This document shows positions 32,639-39,780 of a DNA stretch of 64,000 nucleotides, piece by piece. The stretch's first letter is position 1. Every line of letters starts with the position of its first letter. The translations under genes were made by a program, and so were the position numbers. This DNA comes from Nocardioides piscis (GTDB taxonomy: Bacteria > Actinomycetota > Actinomycetes > Propionibacteriales > Nocardioidaceae): assembly GCF_011300215.1 (NCBI RefSeq), contig NZ_CP049866.1, positions 1,178,001 through 1,242,000 on the forward strand, written 5' to 3'. The notes under the pieces were generated by a model that saw nothing but the letters and a program-made list of their open reading frames with translations, had not been told where the DNA came from and ran no database searches.

Positions 32639-34156
32639 TCAGCCGACGTTGACGGCGATCTCCTGGATGCCGGTCGAGCCCTCGGGGAACGGGGTCGCGC
32701 GCACCGGCGTCTGCACGTCGCCGTCGTTGTTGGTGGCCCGACACGCGAGGAAGTGCTGTCCGGGCGCGGCGTCCCACTCGAGGAACCACTGGCGCCAGTA
32801 GTCGTCGCCGGCGTCCGGGCCGAGCGTGGCCGGCTGCCAGGGGCCGCCGTCGATGCGCACCTCGACGCCCTTGATGCCCACGCCCTGCGCCCAGGCGACC
32901 CCGCCGATGGCGATGCGACCGGGCGAGCTGTCGGAGAGGGGCTTGGGGGTGTCGATCCGGCTGGAGATCTTGATCGGTGCCTCGGTGGCCCAGTCGCGCT
33001 CGGTCCAGTAGGCCTGCTGGTCGTCATACGTCGTGAGCGTCATCTTGGTGATCCACTTGCACGCGCTGACGAAGCCATAGAGGCCGGGCACCACCATCCG
33101 CACCGGGAAGCCGTTCTCGCGCGGCAGCGGCTCGCCGTTCATCCCGAACACGATCATCGCGTCCCGGCCGTCGGTCGCGGTGGCCAGCGGGGTGGAGATC
33201 GTCATCCCGTCGACGTCGGTGGAGAGGATCTGGTCGGCCGACGTGTTGTCGATCCCGGCCAGGTCGAGGACGTCGGTGAGGCGTACGCCGAGCCAGCGCG
33301 CCGCGCCGACATAGGGCCCGCCGACGTCGTTGGACACGCAGGTCAGGGTGATGTCGCGCTCGATGACCTCGAGCTCGTAGAGGTCGGCGAGCGTCAGCGT
33401 CACCTCCTGGTCGACATCCCCGTCGATGGTCAGCGACCAGGTCTCGGCGTCGACGATCGGCAGCGAGAGGCGGGTGTCGACGCGATAGAAGTCAGCGGTC
33501 GGGGTGCGGAACGGCGAGATCCCCTTGATCTTGCCGTCCAGCCCGTCCGGCAGCGGCGGGGTGGTGCCCGTCGCGGTCGGCAGGTCGATGTCGGTGCCCT
33601 TGAGGCGGTATGCCGAGATGAACCGGCCCGCGGACCCGAGCACGGCGGCGGCGGCGGCCAACCCGCCGGCGGCGAGGAGCACGCCGCGGCGGGTCGGTCC
33701 TGCCGCACCCTCCACGCCCGCTCCCGGCGCAGACTCCTCGAGCCGGTGCAGCCACCACAGGGCGACGGCACCGACGAGGGCGGCGACCAGGCTGGGCAGC
33801 AGGTCGAGGGGGCCGGCCGAGGGGCGCAGCAGCGCCAGCACCCCGGCCAGCATGGCGAGGCCGACGATCATCAGCAGCCCGGCGGTGATGCGGCGAGCCG
33901 CGACGATGCCGGCGATCGCGGCCAGGACGAGCACGCCGAGCATCACCGAGCCGATCAGGATGGGCTTGTCGGCCGTCCCGAAGCTCCTGATCGCCCACTC
34001 CTTGACCGGGGTGGGGGTCAGGTCGATCACCGTGGACCCCACCACCAGGACGGGCGAGGCCGCCGGCACGGTCAGCGCCGCCACGAGGTGGGCGGCCGCG
34101 ACGCCGGTGAGTGTCGCCAGCACTCCGAACATGGCGTGGAGCAGTCGGATCAGCAC
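32639..34156 (-). CDS. Membrane-anchored molybdopterin-dependent oxidoreductase (sulfite oxidase family)
   Basis: A 505-residue protein. The N-terminal 150 residues hold four or five membrane helices (GVLATLTGVAAAHLVAALTV, ILIGSVMLGVLVLAAIAGIV, LLMIVGLAMLAGVLALL). The Mo-cofactor domain has TLADLYELEVIERDITLTCVSND, of which TCVSND holds the Mo-binding Cys, then YVGAARWLGVRLTDVLDLAG and NGFPVRMVVPGLYGFVSACK. The C-terminal Ig-like dimerisation domain has VEVRIDGGPWQPATL and FLACRATNNDGDVQTP. GTG start at leaderless spacing from a CCGAACA box. A partner in an envelope redox response is inferred from its SigK-type promoter; substrate unknown. Confidence 0.93.
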   Translation of the reverse strand: MLIRLLHAMFGVLATLTGVAAAHLVAALTVPAASPVLVVGSTVIDLTPTPVKEWAIRSFGTADKPILIGSVMLGVLVLAAIAGIVAARRITAGLLMIVGLAMLAGVLALLRPSAGPLDLLPSLVAALVGAVALWWLHRLEESAPGAGVEGAAGPTRRGVLLAAGGLAAAAAVLGSAGRFISAYRLKGTDIDLPTATGTTPPLPDGLDGKIKGISPFRTPTADFYRVDTRLSLPIVDAETWSLTIDGDVDQEVTLTLADLYELEVIERDITLTCVSNDVGGPYVGAARWLGVRLTDVLDLAGIDNTSADQILSTDVDGMTISTPLATATDGRDAMIVFGMNGEPLPRENGFPVRMVVPGLYGFVSACKWITKMTLTTYDDQQAYWTERDWATEAPIKISSRIDTPKPLSDSSPGRIAIGGVAWAQGVGIKGVEVRIDGGPWQPATLGPDAGDDYWRQWFLEWDAAPGQHFLACRATNNDGDVQTPVRATPFPEGSTGIQEIAVNVG

Positions 34157-34162
34157 GAGGGG

Positions 34163-34192
34163 TGTTCGGTGCGCGACCGCCGATCGGATTGG
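34163..34192 (-). promoter_or_regulatory. Candidate SigK promoter of the molybdopterin oxidoreductase gene
   Basis: Minus strand -35 CCAATCC (34192-34186), 16-base spacer, -10 CCGAACA (34169-34163), then six bases to GTG 34156, so transcription would be leaderless. CACCAATCC and CACCGAACACC are identical to the other SigK-type promoter. Confidence 0.75.
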
Positions 34193-34223
34193 TGCGGGCG
34201 CCGCCGTACCTGCCTCCCACTGG

Positions 34224-34295
34224 TTGTAACGCGCTGTTCAGGTCACCCACGACCCGCCGCAACGACGCGGAGGTGCTGCTGACAGCGCGTTACAA
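34224..34295. repeat. 72-bp palindrome, copy 2 (TTGTAACGCGCTGT arms)
   Basis: Perfect 14-base arms at 34224-34237 and 34282-34295, identical to those at 1821-1890 over 13 bases. In inverse orientation the interior shares CCGCGTCGTTGCG with copy 1. It lies between the molybdopterin gene and the divergent enoyl-CoA hydratase gene. Confidence 0.85.
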
Positions 34296-34346
34296 CTCAG
34301 CGGGTCAGGCGACGGACCACAGCGCAGGTGACCGTATGGCGCAGGG

Positions 34347-34352
34347 CAGGAT
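34347..34352 (+). promoter_or_regulatory. -10-like CAGGAT, leaderless start
   Basis: CAGGAT ends seven bases before ATG 34360 of the enoyl-CoA hydratase gene. Confidence 0.35.
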
Positions 34353-34359
34353 GACGCCC

Positions 34360-35103
34360 ATGGAACTCGTGCACTACGCGGTCGCCGACGCGGTCGCCAC
34401 CATCACCCTCGACTCCCCGCACAACCGCAACGCGCTCTCGCGCCAGCTCGTGACGGAGCTCTTCGGTCACCTGGAGGCCGCGGCGGGCGACGACGCGGTC
34501 AAGGTCGTGCTGATCGTCAGCGCCGGGCGGGTCTTCTGCTCCGGGGCCGACCTCTCCGAGGCCACCACGGACGGCATGGAGGAGGGCGCGAAGCGGATCG
34601 TGGAGCTCCAGCGGCTGATCGTCTCGATGGACAAGCCCGTCGTCGTGCGGGTCGGCGGTCCCGTGCGCGCTGGCGGCATCGGCATCGTCGCAGCTGCTGA
34701 CATCGCGATCGTGAGCGAGAGCACCACCTTCGCCCTGACCGAGGTCAAGCTCGGGCTGGCGGCGGCGATCATCTCCCTGACCGTCCACCACCGGATGACG
34801 CCCCGCGCCGCCGCGCTCACCACCCTGGGCGGTGAGGTGTTCGGCGGGGCCGACGCAGCGACATACGGACTCGTGACGATGGCCGTGCCGGACGACGACC
34901 TCGACGACCGGGTGGCCGCGGTGTGCCGGTCGCTGGCCACGGGCGCCGCCCAGGGGCTGCGGGAGTCGAAGCGCATCCTCAACGCCGACCTGCTCGAGAC
35001 CATCGACGCGAAGGGCGCCGAGATGGCTGCGCTGAGTGCCCGGCTCTTCGCCTCCGACGAGGCCCGTGAGGCGATGACGGCCTTCTTGTCGCGGAAGAAG
35101 TAG
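34360..35103 (+). CDS. Enoyl-CoA hydratase/isomerase family protein
   Basis: A 247-residue crotonase-fold enzyme. VATITLDSPHNRNALSRQLV is the N-terminal motif, VFCSGADLSEA gives the first oxyanion loop and VRVGGPVRAGGIGIVAAADI the second; the catalytic-Glu region reads FALTEVKLGLAAAIISL. It is monofunctional and isolated from other beta-oxidation genes here, so its substrate is open. In-frame ATGs at 34336 and 34351 are alternative starts; 34360 is preferred for family length and -10 spacing. Confidence 0.92.
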   Translation: MELVHYAVADAVATITLDSPHNRNALSRQLVTELFGHLEAAAGDDAVKVVLIVSAGRVFCSGADLSEATTDGMEEGAKRIVELQRLIVSMDKPVVVRVGGPVRAGGIGIVAAADIAIVSESTTFALTEVKLGLAAAIISLTVHHRMTPRAAALTTLGGEVFGGADAATYGLVTMAVPDDDLDDRVAAVCRSLATGAAQGLRESKRILNADLLETIDAKGAEMAALSARLFASDEAREAMTAFLSRKK

Positions 35104-35130
35104 GGCGGCGTCGGCACGCCGGTGGCCGCA

Positions 35131-35277
35131 GACTGGCGGCGCGCGACGGTCGGTCGTGGACGCGCGCGTCAACTGGCGGCGCCCGACGTGGGAATCGGTC
35201 GAATGCCCGTCGTCCGCCGCCAGTTGCCTGGGGAGCGGGCGCGGCTCACGTCGGCCGCTGTCGCCCGCCGCCAGTTG
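35131..35277. repeat. Cluster of inverted repeats with ACTGGCGGCG core
   Basis: This 302-base gap holds no gene. ACTGGCGGCG occurs twice forward (35132 and 35172) and CGCCGCCAGTTG twice reverse (35215-35226 and 35266-35277). CAACTGGCGGCG at 35170-35181 is perfectly complementary to both reverse copies, so alternative hairpins of 57 and 108 bases are possible. Confidence 0.7.
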
Positions 35278-35311
35278 TGCCTGCCTGGCGTGCCGTGAGC
35301 AGTCGCCCCGC

Positions 35312-35345
35312 AAGACTACGAACCGGTCATCGAGTCGGTAGTCTT
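35312..35345 (+). promoter_or_regulatory. Stem-loop in the helR upstream region
   Basis: AAGACTAC (35312-35319) and GTAGTCTT (35338-35345) are perfect inverses around an 18-base loop, 60 bases before the helicase start. It is followed by a pyrimidine stretch (CTCCTTCTG), so it could be a leader terminator or attenuator. Confidence 0.4.
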
Positions 35346-35405
35346 CTCCTTCTGCCGTTTCGCACGTACGGCGCCGACAACCGAGCAGACACGGGGAGCA
35401 GCCGG

Positions 35406-37583
35406 GTGAGTGACCAGCTCGAGGAACGCGAGATCGCGACCGAGCAGAACTTCGTCGACCGGGTCTACGTCCAGCTCGAGGCCAGCGCCCGCAACGCCCA
35501 GCAGCTCGCTACCGAGGGGCACGGCCGCGGCAAGCTCGGCCACGAGGGCGGGCTCGTCGAGCGCGACGCGATGGTCTTCCACGCCGCCAAGCGGATCGCC
35601 CAGCTCGACGCCGCCCACGAGGGCCTCGTCTTCGGCCGCCTCGACCTGACGCCTGACATCGACGCCGAACCCCGCTACATCGGCCGGATCGGCCTGCGCG
35701 ACTCCAACCGCGACACGATGCTCATCGACTGGCGTGCCCCGGCCGCTGCGGTGTTCTACCAGGCGACCGCGGCCGAGCCCCAGGGTGTGATCCGCCGGCG
35801 CGTGCTGCGCGCCGAGCACCGCACCGTCGTCGGCGTCGAGGACGAGCTGCTCGACACCGAGATCGAGACCGACCTGCCGATCATCGGCGAGGGCGCACTG
35901 ATGGCCCAGCTCGGGCGGGCGCGCGACCGCTCGATGCACTCCATCGTCGCGACCATCCAAGCCGAGCAGGACAAGGCGATCCGCGCCCCCGGCAAGGGCG
36001 TCGTGTCGATCTCGGGCGGTCCCGGCACCGGCAAGACCGTCGTGGCCCTGCACCGCGCGGCCTTCCTGCTCTATTCCGACCGCCGCCGCTACGAGTCCGG
36101 CGGCGTCCTCGTCGTCGGCCCGAGCGGGGTGTTCATGCGCTACATCGAGCGGGTCCTGCCCAGCCTCGGCGAGACCGCGGTGGCGCTGCGCAGCCTCGGC
36201 GAGGTCGTCGACGGCATGCGCGCGACCCGCCACGACGAGCCCGCGGTGGCCGACGTCAAGGGTTCGGCGCGGATGGCGGAGGTGCTCCGCCGTACGGCGA
36301 GGCAGCAGGCTCCCGGCAGCGCGGGCGACTTCGCCTACTTCTGGCGCGACGACCGGCTCATCCTCGACCGCGGCGTCCTGGGTCGCGTACGCCGACAGCT
36401 GATGTCGCAGGGCAGGCGCAACCGGCAGCTGCCGCGCGTGGCCAACGCGCTGCTCGACGCGTTGTGGCGCCAGGTGCGGGGTGAGCGCGGCCGCGAGCCC
36501 GGCCGCAACTTCTTCAACGAGGAGCTGCTCTCCGACCCTCGCTTCCTCGAGTTCGCGACCGCCTGGTGGCCGCCGCTCGACGCGCCCACGGTCCTGTCCT
36601 GGCTGCACGACCCCGAGTTCCTCCGCCGGGTCGCCGACGGCCTCCTGACCCCGGAGGAGCAGCGGCTGCTCACGAAGTCCTGGGCCGACCCGACGTTGAC
36701 CGTCGAGGACGTCCCCCTGATCGACGAGCTGCGCTATGCCCTCGGTGACGTGCCCCTGCAGACCGACGCCGACCACGACCGCGACGACACGTTGACCGCG
36801 CTGGAGGGTGGCGTCGACCTGCAGGAGCTGACGACGGCGGCCGACCGCGAATACGCCCCCTCGGGCCGCTCCTGGGCTCCGCCGACCCACCGGATCGAGG
36901 ACGACGCCTTCGCCCACGTCCTGATCGACGAGGCGCAGGACCTCACTCCGATGCAGTGGCGGATGGTCGGGCGCCGTGGGCGCACCGCGAGCTGGACCAT
37001 CGTGGGCGACCCGGCGCAGTCGTCGTGGCCGGTCCCCGAGGAGTCCGCCGCCGCGCGCGCCGAGGCGCTCGAGGGCAAGCCGACCCACGAGTTCCACCTC
37101 TCGACCAACTACCGCAACTCGGCCGAGATCTATGAATACGCCGCGGCCTACGCCCAGCGGGTCGGGCTCGACGCCGACCTGCCCGACGCCGTACGCCGCA
37201 CTGGGACCCCGCCCCTGGAGGTCTCCGCCACCGACCTCGAGGCGACCGTGCGCGAGCAGGTCGTCGCGACCGCAGGACGGGTCACCGGGACCGTCGGCAT
37301 CGTCGTGCCGGTCGCCCGCCGCTCCGAGGTCAACGGGTGGCTGGCGTCGTGGCCCGAGCTGGCCCAGGACGCCGCCGGTGCCCGTGCTGCGGTCGACTCC
37401 TCGGTCACTCCCAGCGGCACCGACCGGGTCGTGGTGCTGACCGGGCTCGACACCAAGGGGCTCGAGTTCGACGGCATCGTGGTCGTGCGACCACAGGAGA
37501 TCGAGGACGAGTCGGCCACCGGCCGGGCCACCCTCTATGTCGTGCTCACCCGCGCGACGCAGCTGCTCACCGTCGTCAGCTGA
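35406..37583 (+). CDS. HelD/HelR-like UvrD-type helicase (RNA polymerase recycling)
   Basis: A 725-residue superfamily 1 ATPase. The N-terminal ~110 residues (EREIATEQNFVDRVYVQLEA, MLIDWRAPAAAVFYQAT) form the coiled-coil and interaction arm typical of actinobacterial HelD/HelR. Walker A is SGGPGTGKTVV at about 202-212. Walker B/motif II is HVLIDEAQDLTPMQWRMVGR, motif III is WTIVGDPAQSSW, and motif VI is ATLYVVLTRATQLLTVV. HelR proteins displace rifamycin-bound RNA polymerase and HelD recycles stalled polymerase; which applies here is inference. GTG 35406 has GGGGAG seven bases upstream. The gene stands alone between two palindrome-bearing gaps. Confidence 0.88.
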   Translation: MSDQLEEREIATEQNFVDRVYVQLEASARNAQQLATEGHGRGKLGHEGGLVERDAMVFHAAKRIAQLDAAHEGLVFGRLDLTPDIDAEPRYIGRIGLRDSNRDTMLIDWRAPAAAVFYQATAAEPQGVIRRRVLRAEHRTVVGVEDELLDTEIETDLPIIGEGALMAQLGRARDRSMHSIVATIQAEQDKAIRAPGKGVVSISGGPGTGKTVVALHRAAFLLYSDRRRYESGGVLVVGPSGVFMRYIERVLPSLGETAVALRSLGEVVDGMRATRHDEPAVADVKGSARMAEVLRRTARQQAPGSAGDFAYFWRDDRLILDRGVLGRVRRQLMSQGRRNRQLPRVANALLDALWRQVRGERGREPGRNFFNEELLSDPRFLEFATAWWPPLDAPTVLSWLHDPEFLRRVADGLLTPEEQRLLTKSWADPTLTVEDVPLIDELRYALGDVPLQTDADHDRDDTLTALEGGVDLQELTTAADREYAPSGRSWAPPTHRIEDDAFAHVLIDEAQDLTPMQWRMVGRRGRTASWTIVGDPAQSSWPVPEESAAARAEALEGKPTHEFHLSTNYRNSAEIYEYAAAYAQRVGLDADLPDAVRRTGTPPLEVSATDLEATVREQVVATAGRVTGTVGIVVPVARRSEVNGWLASWPELAQDAAGARAAVDSSVTPSGTDRVVVLTGLDTKGLEFDGIVVVRPQEIEDESATGRATLYVVLTRATQLLTVVS

Positions 37584-37613
37584 CGCTCCGCTGCTCGCCG
37601 CGACGGCCCGCTG

Positions 37614-37686
37614 ACGTCGGCAGTTCGAGGCTTCGCCGTACGCCGTGAGCGTGGACCCCACGTCAGCCGAGGCGAACTGCCGACGT
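37614..37686. repeat. 73-bp palindrome with ACGTCGGCAGTTCG arms
   Basis: Perfect 14-bp arms (37614-37627, 37673-37686) enclose a smaller GCGTGG/CCACGT-type hairpin. It lies in the gap between the helicase and the anthranilate synthase genes; no gene seen there. Confidence 0.75.
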
Positions 37687-37744
37687 TGTGCACCCTCGCG
37701 GACCAGCGGGCGAGCACGGGCACGGGCTGGGGCAGGAGGGACCG

Positions 37745-37750
37745 TAGGGT
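37745..37750 (+). promoter_or_regulatory. -10 box TAGGGT, leaderless start
   Basis: TAGGGT ends seven bases before ATG 37758; no ribosome site in between. Confidence 0.5.
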
Positions 37751-37757
37751 TCCCGTC

Positions 37758-39691
37758 ATGACTGGCCCCACCGACGTCCGCACCCTCCTGGAGCAGGTCC
37801 AGGGGCAGGAGGCGTGGGCGGTCATCCGACGCAAGGCGGCGCCGACGGCCGGCATCGTCGGCGGCACGCGAAGCGAGGTCGACTCGCTGCTCGACATCCC
37901 CCTCGAGACGGGTGTCCCGGAGGAGGGGCGCAGTGTCGACCGGCTCGTCGCCGTCCCGTTCCGGCAGATCGCCGAGCGCGGCTTCGACGTGATCGACGAC
38001 GGCACCCCGCTGGTGGTGGTCGACATCACCGAGGAGCACGAGGTCTCGGTGGGCGACCTGCTCGCGGCGCTGCCGGACCTGCCGGTCGAGTTCGCCGACC
38101 GCGGGGCTTCGTGGTCAGCGACGACGACTACGGAGTCGTCGTCGACAAGATCCTGGCCGACGAGATCGGGCTGGGCGAGGGCGCCAACCTGGTCATCGGG
38201 CGTCACTACCGCGCGGTCGTCGCCGACTGGGACGCCGACCGCGCGCTGACGGTGTTCCGCAGGCTGCTCGAGCGCGAGCGCGGCGCCTACTGGACGTTCA
38301 TCTTCTTCACCGGCGACCGCTACCTGATCGGCGCGAGCCCGGAGCGGCACGTCTCGGTCAAGGCCGCCGACGACGGGCGCAGCGACGTCCGGATGAACCC
38401 GATCTCCGGGACGTTCCGCGTCGGCCCGGCCACCGACGACCCGGAGCAGCTCAAGGACCGACTCCTCGACTTCCTCGCCGACGAGAAGGAGATCTTCGAG
38501 CTCTTCATGGTCGTCGACGAGGAGCTGAAGATGATGTGCGACGTGTGCCAGGAGGGCGGGCAGGTCCTCGGCCCGTTCCTCAAGCCGATGACCCACCTCG
38601 TGCACACCGAATATCTCCTCGCCGGGCGCAGCGACCGCGACCCGCGGGAGATCCTCAGGGACACGATGTATGCCGCCACCGTCACCGGCGCCCCGGTCGA
38701 GAACGCCTGCCGGCTGATCAGCGAGTACGAGACCGAGGGCCGCGGCTACTACAGCGCGGCGCTGGCGCTGTTCGGGCGCGACACCCACGGCAACCAGACG
38801 ATGGACAGCCCGATCCTGATCCGCACCGCAGACGTCTCGGTGGACGGAAGGCTCAAGGTGACCGCCGGTGCCACGCTGGTGCGCGACAGCCAGGCGGCAT
38901 ACGAGGTGGCCGAGACCCACGCCAAGGCCGGCGGCATCCTGAGCGCCTTCGGGCTGGTCCCGGCGGCGACGGTGGACGGCGACGCGGTGGCCGCGCTCGC
39001 CCGCGACGAGGACGTGCTGCTCGCCCTCGGGACGCGCAACCAGCGCCTGAGCCGCTTCTGGCTCACCGACCAGCAGGGTGCCACCCCCGACCCGGAGCTG
39101 GCAGGCAAGAGCGTGGTCATCCTCCATGGCGAGGACGACTTCGTGAACATGCTGCGCCACGTCCTCGGGGTCTTCGGGATGACCTCGACGGTGGTGCGCC
39201 ACGAGGACTACGCGCCGGGTGACTTCGACGGCGCCGACCTGGTCATCGTCGGCCCCGGACCCGGCGACCCGCGGGCCGGCGACCACCCCAAGATCGCGCA
39301 GTTCAGGCGTGCCGTCGACGACCTGCTGGACACCCGCCAGCCGTTCCTGGCGGTCTGTCTGGGCCACCAGACCCTCTGCGACCGGCTGGGCATCCCGCTG
39401 GTCTTCAAGGACATCGTGTTCCAGGGGACGCAGTCGTCGATCCCCCACGCGGGCCGCACCGAGCGCGTCGGCTTCTACAACACCTTCGTCGGCAGGGTCA
39501 CCGACCCCGCGACCCTGCCCGACGGCGTCACCGTGGAGCGCGACGAGGCGTCGGGTGACGTGCATCTCGTCTCAGGACCGCACTTCCGTGGGATTCAGTT
39601 CCACGCCGAGTCGATCCTGACGGAGAATGGCTACGACCTGATCCACGACCTCGTCCAGGCCCTCGTCTGCAACCCACGCCCGGTTCGCTAG
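37758..39691 (+). CDS. Fused anthranilate/ADIC synthase (PhzE-like), frameshifted
   Basis: About 644 residues after correction: chorismate-using TrpE-like domain followed by a glutamine amidotransferase domain. The N-terminal part (DVRTLLEQVQGQEAWAVIRR) is in one frame to EFADRG. After the four-G run at 38103-38106 the family sequence continues in another frame as GFVVSDDDYGVVVDKILADE. Adding one G repairs it. Then GANLVIGRHYRAVVADWDAD, YLIGASPERHVSV, MNPISGTFR, ETEGRGYYSAALALFG, and the amidotransferase with VIVGPGPGDPRAGDH, FLAVCLGHQTLCDRLG (nucleophile Cys) and FHAESILTENG. This domain order is that of phenazine-type PhzE. No other phenazine genes are nearby. Confidence 0.85.
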
Positions 39692-39701
39692 ACATTCGCA
39701 G

Positions 39702-39730
39702 GGCGTGGCGGGCAACGCATCTGCCACGCC
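39702..39730 (+). terminator. Stem-loop after the anthranilate synthase gene
   Basis: Perfect GGCGTGGC/GCCACGCC stem with a 13-base loop, starting 11 bases after the stop. No U-run. Confidence 0.5.
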
Positions 39731-39780
39731 ATGCGTCAGAGTTGATAGCCGAAGCACCACACCATCTGGACGGGGAGTCC

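Noticed and set aside
35296..35325. Possible rifamycin-associated element upstream of the HelR-like gene (CCCCGCAAG)
   Set aside because: Only a half-site is present; the second half of the dyad is missing, and I could not confirm the consensus from memory.
35316..38039. Very long open frame on the minus strand opposite the helicase and anthranilate synthase genes
   Set aside because: High GC removes stops from antisense frames. Its translation is rich in Arg/Gly/Val without any domain, and the plus-strand genes show clear family motifs.
38100..38130. Programmed frameshifting in the fused anthranilate synthase
   Set aside because: No slippery heptamer or downstream structure is evident. The same one-base loss in G/C runs recurs in three other unrelated genes, so error or decay is simpler.
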